This document shows, one piece after another, positions 28,054 to 37,621 of a stretch of DNA of 64,000 nt. A program made the translations under genes and the position numbers. The notes under the pieces were generated by a model. The model had not been told where the DNA came from and did not search any database. It worked only from the letters and a program-made list of their open reading frames with translations. This DNA is from Deltaproteobacteria bacterium (GTDB lineage Bacteria; UBA10199; JACPAL01; JACOUP01). Positions within the stretch are counted from its first letter, which is position 1; the number at the start of each line of letters is the position of its first letter. The stretch lies in assembly GCA_016177765.1 (NCBI GenBank), contig JACOUP010000008.1, forward strand, positions 705,165-769,164, read 5' to 3'.

Positions 28054-29946
28054 CTACGCAGCCTTCTTTTTCTTCAGGGCGACCATCAAGAGAGAAAGGG
28101 CGACAGGGGTCGCCCCGGAAATTCTGGCCGCCTGTCCTATTGATAAAGGATTGATTTTATTAAATTTTTCTATCAATTCGCTGGAGAGGCCGGAAACGGC
28201 CTCGTAGCAAAAATCTTTTGGAATGCCCACCGACTCCATCCTCTCAAAACGGGAGACCTCTGTTGTTTGCCGATCAATATACCCCTGATACTTGATCTGG
28301 ATTTCGACTTGTTCAAGAACTTCAGCAGCTGAATCAAAAAGTGGTCCGCTAATCATCGCTCTCATCTTCACCAGCGTCATTTCGGGACGAGACAGGATCT
28401 CGGCCAAGGTTTGTGTCTTCCTCAAGGGAGAACTCCCGATAGCGACAAGCCTCTGATTGACCTCAGGGGAAGGGGAGGCGTGGGTTGCCTCCAAGAAGGC
28501 CCGCAATCTTTCTACTTGGGACCTCTTTTCACAATAGACCTGATAATCCTCCGGTGAAACCAGCCCAATCTGATGGCCGATATCCCGTAAACGAAGGTCG
28601 GCATTGTCTTCACGGAGGACTAAGCGGTATTCAGCGCGGGAGGTAAACATCCGATACGGCTCGGCCCTTCCCTCAACCTCAACCCCCTTCGTTACCAGGT
28701 CATCAATCAGAATCCCGATATAGGCCTGGGAACGGTTGAGGAGGAGGGGGGGGCGCCCTTTAATCTTGAGCGCCGCGTTGATGCCGGCCATTAACCCTTG
28801 AGCGGCCGCCTCTTCGTAGCCGGTCGTCCCATTGATCTGACCGGCAAGGTATAAACCCTCAACCTTTTTTGTCTCCAGGGTTGGCTGGAGCTGTGTTGGC
28901 GGGAGGTAGTCATATTCTATCGCGTACCCCGGTTTCAGGATCTCAGCCTCTTCCAACCCACGGATGCTCCGGAGCATCGCCAACTGGATATCCAGCGGGA
29001 GGGATGTGGAAAGACCATTGGGGTACCACTGTTTGGTAGAAAGTCCCTCTGGCTCTAGAAATATCTGGTGTCGCCCTCGATCGGCAAATTTGACAACCTT
29101 ATCCTCTATGGAAGGGCAATAACGGGGGCCCCTGGAGGTGATCCGGCCGGAATAGAGAGGGGATTGATCGAGGGCTCCACGAATGATCGCATGGGTCTTT
29201 TCATTTGTGTAGGTAATGTAGCAAGGAACCTGCGGCATGGTGATTTCTGTCTTTGAGAAGGAAAAGCGGGGGAGGGGATCATCCCCATGCTGGACCTCCA
29301 GTTTGTTAAAATGGATCGTCTTCTCATCGAGCCGAGGACAGGTCCCGGTCTTCAAACGACCCAGTTCGAAACCGAGGTTCAAGAAACTTCCCGACAACCT
29401 TCGCGCCGCAAGGTCTCCGGCACGCCCTCCCGGTTGATTGGTAAAACCGATATGCATCAAGCCTCGGAGGAAGGTTCCGGTGGTGATGATCACCACCTTG
29501 GCAGAAAAAAACTGACCGGTCTGGCATCGAACCCCACAAATAGTGTCGTTCTCGACAACAAGTTCATCAACCATCCGCTGTTTGATCTCCAAATGAGGTT
29601 GGTTTTCCAGAACCTGTTTCATCCGGAGCTTGTAGGCCAGGCTATCGGACTGACAGCGGGTCCCACGCACGGCAGGCCCCTTGCTCGCATTCAGTCGGCG
29701 GAACTGGATCCCGGTCAGATCGGCGTTCTTCCCCATTTCACCGCCAAGGGCATCAATCTCACGCACCAGATGCCCCTTCCCAAGCCCGCCAACCGCAGGG
29801 TTGCAAGACATCTGGGCGATGTTATCACTATTGGAAGTTAAGAGAAGGGTAGGGTGCCCCATCCGAGCGGCCGCAAGAGCCGCTTCACACCCGGCATGAC
29901 CGGCACCGATCACGATGACGTCGTATGATTTTCCAGCGGGCTTCAT
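28054..29946 (-). CDS. mnmG: tRNA uridine-5-carboxymethylaminomethyl modification enzyme MnmG
   Basis: A 630-aa FAD protein that, with MnmE, installs carboxymethylaminomethyl at U34 of certain tRNAs. The FAD motif is [49 protein letters not shown] and [20 protein letters not shown] are family signatures, and the C-terminal [22 protein letters not shown] is the MnmE-contacting region. One 15-nt unit lies 38-50 bp upstream of its ATG. Confidence 0.97.
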   Translation of the reverse strand: MKPAGKSYDVIVIGAGHAGCEAALAAARMGHPTLLLTSNSDNIAQMSCNPAVGGLGKGHLVREIDALGGEMGKNADLTGIQFRRLNASKGPAVRGTRCQSDSLAYKLRMKQVLENQPHLEIKQRMVDELVVENDTICGVRCQTGQFFSAKVVIITTGTFLRGLMHIGFTNQPGGRAGDLAARRLSGSFLNLGFELGRLKTGTCPRLDEKTIHFNKLEVQHGDDPLPRFSFSKTEITMPQVPCYITYTNEKTHAIIRGALDQSPLYSGRITSRGPRYCPSIEDKVVKFADRGRHQIFLEPEGLSTKQWYPNGLSTSLPLDIQLAMLRSIRGLEEAEILKPGYAIEYDYLPPTQLQPTLETKKVEGLYLAGQINGTTGYEEAAAQGLMAGINAALKIKGRPPLLLNRSQAYIGILIDDLVTKGVEVEGRAEPYRMFTSRAEYRLVLREDNADLRLRDIGHQIGLVSPEDYQVYCEKRSQVERLRAFLEATHASPSPEVNQRLVAIGSSPLRKTQTLAEILSRPEMTLVKMRAMISGPLFDSAAEVLEQVEIQIKYQGYIDRQTTEVSRFERMESVGIPKDFCYEAVSGLSSELIEKFNKINPLSIGQAARISGATPVALSLLMVALKKKKAA

Positions 29947-29984
29947 GAACGAGTTTCTAAATCAAAGGAGGGCAAAAGGGCAAG

Positions 29985-29997
29985 GGGTGATTCACCC
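29985..29997. repeat. 15-nt palindromic unit upstream of mnmG
   Basis: One GGGTGATTCACCC in the spacer between the stop of the 30009-33878 gene and the mnmG start. Confidence 0.8.
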
Positions 29998-30008
29998 AGG
30001 GGGAAGAT

Positions 30009-33000
30009 TTACTGGCAAAGAGGGGGAAGGGGACCAGCGTCACTTTGAATTTGAACAACACAATAGTTACTTCTGATAGCCTCCGGAGAAATACTTCTCG
30101 AATAGACCACTGCCTCATCAATCAGGCCACGGAAGTAACAATCAGAAAAACGACGACCGAATTCTCCTTCCGACCAAAGGGTATCCCAGGATTTCTCCTC
30201 AGACCAAACCTCCTCGCCATTGATGTAAATACGCACCAAAGTCCCGTCATAGGTGAAGCCAACTTGGTTCCAGGTTGCACGACTAATACCGACTGGGGTC
30301 AAGGCTGTATCATCCACAACACTAATAATCCTCAGGGCCCCTGAATCCCTTTTGATGTCAATCGCATTAGCACTCCCCGGCGAAGCAGATCCATACCAAA
30401 AAGGACTTGAGAAAGTGCACCGATCATCATCCGGCCCTTCCCAGGAAATCCAGAGAAAGACACCTCTCTCTTCTCTAGCGAGAGGAAAACCGTTGTGGGA
30501 AAGCAAACTGATCCGGTCATCAACACCATCAAACCAAAGAGCTCCTCCTATCAATCCCGGTTGCCAGAGAGGAGGACCGTCTTCTCCCATGAGGGCCCCA
30601 TTATTTCCGTGACCACTGGCATCACCCAACATAAAAAACCCGGGACCCTCATCAAACCGCCACCAACCGGCAACAGAGTTATCTGTGACAACACGGAAGG
30701 AGGAACTCACCGCCCGCCCGCCTCCAACCTTTCTCGCCTCTACCTGCCAGAAATAGGTTGTCTCCGGAGCAAGATTATCAACCACACAGTAGGTACGACC
30801 TATGTTTTCACAACCCCCTACGGGTCTCATCGGGGGATTAACCGGTTCAAAAAAGACGGTATAATCCACCCCTTCCTCTTCAACCTCGTCCCACTGAAGA
30901 AGAACCCTTGTCGGCGATAATACTACCCCATCGGCAGGGCGTTGCGAGACAGGGGCATTGATACGATCCTTGACAAGGACCTGTATCCGATCGGTCGCCC
31001 CCAGAAGACCTTCATCCAAGACGGAGATCTCAAATTCAAGAGGGGTATCCATCGCTACCGAGGGAGCCGTGAACCAAATTTGTCTTCCCCCTTCAAAATT
31101 AATAATAGAAACTGGAGGCCCCGAAACCTGCTCCCAAGAGGCAAACGGTACCGGTTGGGGGTCGTCCGGATCCGAAATATCGGCGATCAGTATAACCTCT
31201 TCCCCCTCGTTCACCTCCCGGTCCGGACCGAGATCGACAACGGGCGGTCGGTTGACAAAGTCAACGGTCACCGTCGCCTCAACAGGGGTGGAGCTCAGTT
31301 CTCCGTCACTGACAACCAATTGAATATGAATAACCTCCGGCTCCTGCGGGCTTTGGTAGTGAACGTCCGGTACCAAGAAGGAGTAGGTAGAGCCCCGATC
31401 ATCGATATTCGACAGCTGGGATGGGTCTTCCGGCGTCCAAATATATCGTAACGGAGTCCCCTCAGGGTCGGTTGAGCTTCCGGCATCTAAAGTTACCCTT
31501 GTTCGACTCCCGTCCGGTTGGGTTTCCGAAACGTTGATTGTGCTAACTTGCAGGCGAGCGATTGGGGACTGATTGGGCAGGACGCTCTGTTTCACTCGGA
31601 TCGTCACCGAGGCCGGTTCGCTCGGCAGACCATTAAGATCGGTCACTGTCAGTCGTATCTCTATCGGCGCCTCACATTCGGTCTCCCCCTGGGAACATTC
31701 GAGGGAAGGGGCTACAAAAAAGGTCTCCATCGTATTGTTCCGAGAAAAGGTTACCGGGAGGTCGGAGATCGCTTCCCAATGGTAGACCAGATCGGTGGTC
31801 CCATTCTCGGGATCACTGCTTCGGCCCCCGCTCAGGTTTACCCTCTCCCGAGGCCTTACTTCCGTGATCCCCGAAGGGACGGTTTCAATGCGCGCGGTCG
31901 GCCTCTCATTGACAGGGGTTGCCACAATCTCCGCAAGGGAGCTAAAAACATCCCCCCGACCGTCCCCCTTCGCAAACCAGACCGCCACAAACCTGTTTTC
32001 TCCGGGGGCCAATTCCTGATGAATGTTTATCGTACGATCCGGCGCAGCGAGTGAAACAGGTCGTTCGATGAAATCAAGATTCCCATTTAAGGCACTCGCC
32101 TCAATCACCGCCGCGGTATCCCCGACATGGCTTCTCTTTTCATAACTTACAATTAATTCTTCGGAATCATTTTTCGCACTGACCAGAAGCCGTGGTCGGC
32201 TGGCGACACTGATTTGGTCCTCGGGGCACAGCCCTCGTCCGTCTAGTTCTCCATCGCAGACCCTGTGCAACGCCGGTGTCCCTACCCGCACCAAGCCCGC
32301 TGGGCTGTAACGAACGGTCTGTAACATCAGGGCTGATTTGTCCTGATCATTGGCCACCACAAAACGGTCGTCCAGGGCAACAACATCCGGGTTATTACTA
32401 TTCCCAGAATCGGTCGAATCAATGGGCGTTGCATTCCAGGGGTTGAAGGTCTGGGGGTCCAGGGAACCACTGAGACCAAAAACCTGGCCGGCGATTGCCA
32501 ACCGGGCCTCCACACTTTGAACCCTGGATTCAAAGACAACCAGGAGCTTGTTGATATCGGGATTAAAGGCGACACGGGGATTGGTGGTTGTCACCACATC
32601 GGCTCGCGGCACACAATGATCACGGTATTCAGGATGAGAATCATCATCAGGATTGTTGGAACTGTCGGAATAGATCCGGATCAGGTCTTTATTGGGATTG
32701 TTGCGGGAACGCCCCGGACCAAAATCAAAATCGATGACGCGTCCGTAAACAGACCGCGAGAGCCACCGGTCACTATCCACGCAGGAGATAGTGTCTTTGT
32801 TCGTCTGCCAGACGGTGAAAAAGGCATCGGCGTTGTTCAAGGCAATAACATGGGGTTTCTCGTGACTGCTCCAGGACATGATCTCGTCATCGTTTCGCGG
32901 ACGAACCCCATCCTGGTTGGAGAAGAGCTGAATCTTGGAGAGGAGCCGCCCCTCGGTCCAGTTGGTGTTAACGGGCTCCAACGTCTCGGCCTCCACCATC

Positions 33001-33878
33001 TGCCCCAAGATGACGCTAAAAGAGGCCCCTCTCGGGTGACTGGCTGTTCCCTTTAGGGTCCAGGCGATCAGGAAACGCCCGTTCTTGTAGGCCGCAACCG
33101 GTTCCCGGTTTTCCTGGCAGTCGGTCGGGTTGGTGAGGCCGAACTCCTCGGTAAACCGGTCGTAGAGACAACCGTGGGTGGGGCGTTCGACACTGATCCT
33201 CCTTCGAGAGACCCGTTCTGCAACGCCGTCCCGATCGACCAGCTTGGCGTAGACATCCTGCCTCCCGGCCCGGCCTTCCTCACTCCAAACGATCAGATAG
33301 TGATGCCTGTCCGGATCATAGGCGACATCCGGCTCACTCCCCCCGGACGCCACAGAAACAGGGTTCGTTGCGACCCCCGTCAGGAATAGGGGATGATCCC
33401 AGATATCATTAAAAATCTTGTCACAGGCGAAACAGCGGAAAGAGGGGAAGAGCCGGCGAAAGTCGTGCTGGATCAGCAGTTTGTCATCAATCCCCTCGTA
33501 CGGCTTAAAAACCCCCTTCTTCCAGAGCGAAGAGAGCCTCTTCTCACTCATCCCCCACCGGAGGGAAGCGGCCTTGAGCCATTGGGGATCCAGGGCCTTT
33601 TTCCCTTCCAACGACCCCTTTCTTCGCAAAATCCCGACCTCGGCCTCCTGGACCCCACCCGTGGGTGAACCACCCTTGGGTGAATCACCCTTGGAAACTG
33701 CCGTGCGCTGGCCACTTCCCCCTTTTTGGAAAATCACCGTCGTCGGTTGAAAGGGGGAGGCGAGGGTTACCGTCTTTTGCGGCCCCCGGTTGGAAAAGAA
33801 TCTTTTTTCATCATCAGAACAGCCAAGAAGGGTCAGCCCCAAGAGGATCAGAAAAAAGATTTTGGATAAATTTCTCAT
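30009..33878 (-). CDS. Large lipoprotein with propeller-like, PKD/Ig, FN3 and LamG domains
   Basis: A 1289-aa outer-surface lipoprotein. MRNLSKIFFLILLGLTLLGC gives the lipobox LLGC. After a linker that includes two 15-nt units (KGDSPKGGSP, residues 63-72), residues about 160-640 hold repeated VAYDPDRHHYLIVW / VAYKNGRFLIAWT strands typical of beta propellers; 660-1000 carry three Ig/PKD-like domains (SSDPENGTTDLVYHWEA, SSTDPEGTPLRYIW, ISDPDDPQP); about 1000-1090 is fibronectin-III-like (ETTYFWQVEARKVGGG); about 1095-1280 is a LamG/concanavalin fold (WWRFDEGPGFFMLGDASGHG, GALWFDGVDDRI). It looks like an adhesin or polysaccharide-binding surface protein. It is inserted, with the next gene, between mnmG and mnmE. 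Confidence 0.8.
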   Translation of the reverse strand: MRNLSKIFFLILLGLTLLGCSDDEKRFFSNRGPQKTVTLASPFQPTTVIFQKGGSGQRTAVSKGDSPKGGSPTGGVQEAEVGILRRKGSLEGKKALDPQWLKAASLRWGMSEKRLSSLWKKGVFKPYEGIDDKLLIQHDFRRLFPSFRCFACDKIFNDIWDHPLFLTGVATNPVSVASGGSEPDVAYDPDRHHYLIVWSEEGRAGRQDVYAKLVDRDGVAERVSRRRISVERPTHGCLYDRFTEEFGLTNPTDCQENREPVAAYKNGRFLIAWTLKGTASHPRGASFSVILGQMVEAETLEPVNTNWTEGRLLSKIQLFSNQDGVRPRNDDEIMSWSSHEKPHVIALNNADAFFTVWQTNKDTISCVDSDRWLSRSVYGRVIDFDFGPGRSRNNPNKDLIRIYSDSSNNPDDDSHPEYRDHCVPRADVVTTTNPRVAFNPDINKLLVVFESRVQSVEARLAIAGQVFGLSGSLDPQTFNPWNATPIDSTDSGNSNNPDVVALDDRFVVANDQDKSALMLQTVRYSPAGLVRVGTPALHRVCDGELDGRGLCPEDQISVASRPRLLVSAKNDSEELIVSYEKRSHVGDTAAVIEASALNGNLDFIERPVSLAAPDRTINIHQELAPGENRFVAVWFAKGDGRGDVFSSLAEIVATPVNERPTARIETVPSGITEVRPRERVNLSGGRSSDPENGTTDLVYHWEAISDLPVTFSRNNTMETFFVAPSLECSQGETECEAPIEIRLTVTDLNGLPSEPASVTIRVKQSVLPNQSPIARLQVSTINVSETQPDGSRTRVTLDAGSSTDPEGTPLRYIWTPEDPSQLSNIDDRGSTYSFLVPDVHYQSPQEPEVIHIQLVVSDGELSSTPVEATVTVDFVNRPPVVDLGPDREVNEGEEVILIADISDPDDPQPVPFASWEQVSGPPVSIINFEGGRQIWFTAPSVAMDTPLEFEISVLDEGLLGATDRIQVLVKDRINAPVSQRPADGVVLSPTRVLLQWDEVEEEGVDYTVFFEPVNPPMRPVGGCENIGRTYCVVDNLAPETTYFWQVEARKVGGGRAVSSSFRVVTDNSVAGWWRFDEGPGFFMLGDASGHGNNGALMGEDGPPLWQPGLIGGALWFDGVDDRISLLSHNGFPLAREERGVFLWISWEGPDDDRCTFSSPFWYGSASPGSANAIDIKRDSGALRIISVVDDTALTPVGISRATWNQVGFTYDGTLVRIYINGEEVWSEEKSWDTLWSEGEFGRRFSDCYFRGLIDEAVVYSRSISPEAIRSNYCVVQIQSDAGPLPPLCQ
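33663..33690. repeat. 15-nt palindromic unit, 2 copies, in the large lipoprotein
   Basis: GGGTGAACCACCC and GGGTGAATCACCC joined by TT, preceded by a half unit CACCC. Read on the minus strand as KGDSPKGGSP. Confidence 0.8.
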
Positions 33879-33881
33879 CGT

Positions 33882-36110
33882 TTAATCCCCCCCCTCGATC
33901 CCCGACTCCGGGGGACGGCGGTGGTCATTCCCTGTTGGGGGTTGATTGTCCCCCGGTTTGTCCGGACCGGCCGGTTTCCCGGGCTGAAATGGACGTGGAG
34001 GGGTAAAGAGATCCATCCTCCAACTGACCCCCCAGACCCCGGCCCCCACACCGAGGGCCCCTAAACGACGGTACCACCGGTTGTGAGACTCCCCTTTAGG
34101 ATCCAAAGAATACCAAATGATTTGTGTCAAGAGATTTGAGGTGCCTGCCACCGCCGCCCCTGTCGCGATCTGGGCCCAATCGGCCCGCCGGTTATGATCC
34201 GCCACTAAAACACCGGCCGCCCCGGCAACGGCAACCCCAAAGGAACTCCCAAATTCTCCCCAGCCAAAAGAAGGGGCGGTCTCTGCTGGTCCTGCCGACC
34301 CTGTGGCACGAGCAGTGGGCATAGGAGATACTACAGACTGTAACGGTGGCCCCTCAACATCTCCCAAACGGACCACCTCTCCATGACTGGCCAGGAAATC
34401 GAGCCACTCCAGACGGGCATCCGGTTCCAGCCGGAGCTGATCGCCGCGAGAGGCCTCCAGGAGTATCAAGATAACCCCTTTTAACCAGGAGATCTCTCCC
34501 TTCCCCACAACCTTTTCCTCCAGGAGATCCCTCGCCTTCCGGCTATCTTCCCAAGAATGAGTAAAGGTAGAAGGAACCTCCGGCGACGCTTGTTGGATCG
34601 CCCCTTTGAGGATCTCCAACGCCTCCCCTTGCTCAGGGTGGGCCGGGTCAGGAGTGGTCGCGAGCAATGCCTCGATCGACAGGCTCCCCTTATTGATCCT
34701 TTCCAAAACGAGCGGTTCTGTTGCTGACGCTATCTTCTCTGGAGTCAGGGTCTCCCCCTCCGGCAACGGGTAGAGACGGGCGATCCTTGCGGTGACGAGG
34801 GGTGGGGTCTCCCCGAGAGAGATGATCTTCCGGGCAACGACCCCCACTACATCCTTATCAAAACGCTGGCTAAAAAAAGAACGCCATCTCATTACCTCTT
34901 CCGGCGTCAGTAGGTGGCCTACGGTCTCTTCCACCCGTCTGACATTGTAGAAGTAGAGGGCGATGGAGGCAATCCTTATCGCCTCAAATTCCGCGGCATC
35001 AGCCTCCGGGGCAGTCAGTCGTTCCTCAAACAATTTCCGAAACTGTTCGTCTATCGCCTCTACGTCGATAGTTATTCCCAAAGCCAGCAATTGTTCATCC
35101 AGCGCTATTTCACTCCTCGCAATTTCCCGGCCGTAAAGGGTTCTTTCAATGATGACCGTCAACGCTGTTTTATATCGCTCCTCAACAAACGAAAGGGGAC
35201 TCTGTCCCCCGGTATCCCTCATCTGCCCTTTTAGCCCCTTAAGACGGGCGGCCCCATCGGGGTCTTCCGAGACCGCCCGGAGCCAAGCCTCTCGGTAACG
35301 GGTGCGAAAGGCCTCCAAGGCCTCGCTCTTTCCTCCCCGAGCCTGATCCAAGACTTTAAAAAAGGCGGGAGATTCCTTTGCTACGAGGCTCTTCACGGCG
35401 GGCAAGGTCAGAAAATAGGCGGCCTCATCCTCCGATCGAAAGGGGGTATCCCCTAGTCTTGCGGGCTGGCGTTCCAAGGCAAAATAATTCGCGAAGGCGA
35501 GGAGCCCCTCTTCATCCGTTTGCGGCATCAGGTGACCCCTGCCGAAGGTCCCAAAGGTCGCCTCCTCCAAGGTCTTCCACGACGACCCTGAAGCCAAAAG
35601 AGGAGTTAACCCATTGACAAACGCCACTAATGAATCCCTCTTTTCCTTGGAGGGGATCCTCCTTGTTGCCACCCAGAACTCTTTGAGCGGGTCATAGACC
35701 GGATCGGTCAAGGCCCGGAGATTCCCCTCCTGTCCCGGATGGGAAACAAAGGTCACGATCTCCTGCCGCCACTGACCGATATTATCGGCGGTATTCCGGT
35801 CGTATTTTTCGAAGATAACTGGGAGCCACCGCCAGTCGGGGGGACTGTCGGCCATCGGGTGTGTTGAGATAATCGGTTTGCCCCGGCAGGTCTCGCCGTT
35901 TATTTTGATTTGTTGAGGGGAATAGGTGACCTGATAGCTGTCAGTGCAATCCGGACCCCGGTGGACCCGAAGGGTGACCTCCCCATCGCCCGCCTGATCC
36001 CCCGGTTCTACTTCGAGAAAAACCTTTTCGGTGACCACCGGCAGGCGCGATAGGTAGGAACGATCCGAGGAATGAACGACCCAAGATGGTGATTGCGCCT
36101 CTGAGCCCAT
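33882..36110 (-). CDS. Large hypothetical protein with C-terminal membrane segments
   Basis: A 742-aa protein I do not recognise. ATG 36110 (MGSEAQSPSWVVHS) is used; the reading frame is open to 36320, but that part overlaps the mnmE 3' end and is an Arg/Trp/Pro-rich shadow. Residues about 1-90 are beta-rich with a Cys pair (DCTDSYQV, NGETC); 100-600 are mostly helical with no recognised motif; about 625-720 has alanine/glycine-rich hydrophobic segments (FGVAVAGAAGVLVADH, WAQIATGAAVAGTSNLL, LGALGVGAGVWGVSW); the last 40 residues are Pro/Gly-rich. It precedes the lipoprotein gene by 3 bp, so the two may act together. Confidence 0.6.
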   Translation of the reverse strand: MGSEAQSPSWVVHSSDRSYLSRLPVVTEKVFLEVEPGDQAGDGEVTLRVHRGPDCTDSYQVTYSPQQIKINGETCRGKPIISTHPMADSPPDWRWLPVIFEKYDRNTADNIGQWRQEIVTFVSHPGQEGNLRALTDPVYDPLKEFWVATRRIPSKEKRDSLVAFVNGLTPLLASGSSWKTLEEATFGTFGRGHLMPQTDEEGLLAFANYFALERQPARLGDTPFRSEDEAAYFLTLPAVKSLVAKESPAFFKVLDQARGGKSEALEAFRTRYREAWLRAVSEDPDGAARLKGLKGQMRDTGGQSPLSFVEERYKTALTVIIERTLYGREIARSEIALDEQLLALGITIDVEAIDEQFRKLFEERLTAPEADAAEFEAIRIASIALYFYNVRRVEETVGHLLTPEEVMRWRSFFSQRFDKDVVGVVARKIISLGETPPLVTARIARLYPLPEGETLTPEKIASATEPLVLERINKGSLSIEALLATTPDPAHPEQGEALEILKGAIQQASPEVPSTFTHSWEDSRKARDLLEEKVVGKGEISWLKGVILILLEASRGDQLRLEPDARLEWLDFLASHGEVVRLGDVEGPPLQSVVSPMPTARATGSAGPAETAPSFGWGEFGSSFGVAVAGAAGVLVADHNRRADWAQIATGAAVAGTSNLLTQIIWYSLDPKGESHNRWYRRLGALGVGAGVWGVSWRMDLFTPPRPFQPGKPAGPDKPGDNQPPTGNDHRRPPESGIEGGD

Positions 36111-36153
36111 AAACTTGGCCCCTTTCTCGTCAGGTCTTTGGTAAGGTTGCGCC

Positions 36154-37590
36154 TTATTTTCCAATACAGAAACGGGCGAAGATCTCCCCCAGGATCTCGT
36201 CATTGGTGATTTCCCCGGTAATTTCAGAGAGATGGTTGGTCGCGATGAGGAGATCGGCCGCCAGGAATTCCAGCGACATCCGGGCCTGAACAGCCTCTTC
36301 CACCCTTTCCAGGCCGACAAGCGCCTTTTGCAAACAGTCCTTGTGGCGGCTGTTGGTCAGGAGAATCTCTGACGAGGTCATCGAGGGAGAACCGATCAAC
36401 CGCCCATAAAGGAGTCCCTTGAGCTCCTCGATCCCTTCATGATTTTTGGCGGAGATTGATAGGACCGGTGTGAGGGGAGGGGGGACTGGGGAAGGGGAGA
36501 GGTCTTTTTTGTTAAAAATCACCAGCGGTTTTTTATCCGCGATCTTTTCATACAGGGCAACATCTTCGGAACCAAATGGGACACTGGCATCCACAAGAAA
36601 CAAAATCAGATCGGCCGACCGGACCTGTTGCCAACTCCGGCGGATCCCTTCGGATTCGACAGGGTCATTCACGATGGACGGGTCCTGTCTCGGGTTCCGC
36701 CCAGCCGTGCTCACCCGTTCCGCTCGGCTGGGCGCCCGACCCTCGCCACCCGTCCCATGAATCCCCGCTGTATCCACAAGCCGGACCGGCAAGCCTCTCA
36801 GGTTGATCGTCTCTTCAATCAGGTCACGCGTAGTTCCGGGGGTTACATGAACAATCGCCCGATCCTCTTGCAACAAGGCATTGAGCAGGCTTGATTTTCC
36901 GACGTTCGGCCGGCCACAGATGACCACCCGGACCCCCTCCCGAAATTTTCTCCCTTCTTCATAACTGGAGAGAAGGGTCCGGATCCGTCTTTTCAAATCC
37001 TTAAGCCGCCCCTGAATTTCTTCGGAGTAAAGCCCGTGAACATCCTCATCCTCCGGAAAATCGATCATCGCCTCGATCTGGGCCCGGAGGACGCTCATAT
37101 CATTCCGCAATTTACCAACAACCAGGGAAAGGGCCCCGGAGAGTTGACGAGCCGCCAGTTCTGCCGATTTTTCAGTCTCACTTTCAATCAGGTCCGCCAC
37201 TGCCTCGGCCTGGGTCAGATCCAGCTTACCGTTTAAAAACGCCCGTTGGGTGAATTCCCCCGGTTCGGCCGGCCGGGCCCCCTCTTTGAAGAGTACCGCC
37301 AGAATCGATTGGAGAAGAACCGGGCTCCCATGGCAGTGAAATTCAACGACATCCTCACCGGTGTAGGAATGGGGGGCCTTCATCACCACGGCGAGGACTG
37401 TATCTGAAAAAATCTGGCCGGTGACCAGCTGCCGGGGCAGAATTTTGGAAAGTTTTTGGGAAGATTGCCAGACAGTGTCCGCGATAGAAATGGCTTTTTC
37501 CCCGGAAACCCTCAAAATCCCGATCCCGCCAAACCCTGGGGGGGTCGCAATAGCGGCGATGGTGTCGTCGAGGCTATTCTTCAAAGGCAT
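36154..37590 (-). CDS. mnmE: tRNA modification GTPase MnmE with an inserted segment
   Basis: A 478-aa GTPase that pairs with MnmG for U34 modification. The N-terminal domain has the formyl-THF-binding fold ([20 protein letters not shown]); the GTPase has G1 [16 protein letters not shown]2 TPGTTRD, G3 DTAG, G4 NKKD; the C-terminal FCIGK holds the invariant Cys. About 27 extra residues (279-305, Gly/Arg-rich) follow the DTAG motif; they are encoded by the 80-bp element found also in the Rsm22-type gene. This is the switch II region, so the insert must be tolerated by a mobile loop. Confidence 0.95.
   Translation of the reverse strand: MPLKNSLDDTIAAIATPPGFGGIGILRVSGEKAISIADTVWQSSQKLSKILPRQLVTGQIFSDTVLAVVMKAPHSYTGEDVVEFHCHGSPVLLQSILAVLFKEGARPAEPGEFTQRAFLNGKLDLTQAEAVADLIESETEKSAELAARQLSGALSLVVGKLRNDMSVLRAQIEAMIDFPEDEDVHGLYSEEIQGRLKDLKRRIRTLLSSYEEGRKFREGVRVVICGRPNVGKSSLLNALLQEDRAIVHVTPGTTRDLIEETINLRGLPVRLVDTAGIHGTGGEGRAPSRAERVSTAGRNPRQDPSIVNDPVESEGIRRSWQQVRSADLILFLVDASVPFGSEDVALYEKIADKKPLVIFNKKDLSPSPVPPPLTPVLSISAKNHEGIEELKGLLYGRLIGSPSMTSSEILLTNSRHKDCLQKALVGLERVEEAVQARMSLEFLAADLLIATNHLSEITGEITNDEILGEIFARFCIGK
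36676..36755. mobile_element. 80-bp palindromic element, copy 1 (inside mnmE)
   Basis: The element has terminal inverted repeats GGACGGGT...ACCCGTCC and, inside, a perfect 10-bp stem CGCCCAGCCG/CGGCTGGGCG on the coding strand. It differs from copy 2 (50448-50527) by a single base. It adds 80 bp, plus one neighbouring base to keep the frame, to the mnmE GTPase domain. No protein is encoded by it in its own right; its origin is unknown. Confidence 0.85.
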
Positions 37591-37621
37591 GACGGAGGCC
37601 TACAAGAGAATCCCGCGGAAA

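Noticed and set aside
36111-36320. N-terminal extension of the 33882-36110 protein
   Set aside because: It overlaps the mnmE 3' end in another frame and has shadow-like Arg/Trp/Pro-rich composition.
36676-36755. Mini-intein or protein domain insertion in MnmE
   Set aside because: It is only about 27 codons and the second copy is read in another frame, so nothing protein-level is shared.
37249-37261. Another 15-nt unit in mnmE (GGGTGAATTCCCC)
   Set aside because: It encodes the conserved PGEFTQRAF segment of MnmE, so the resemblance is due to ordinary codons.
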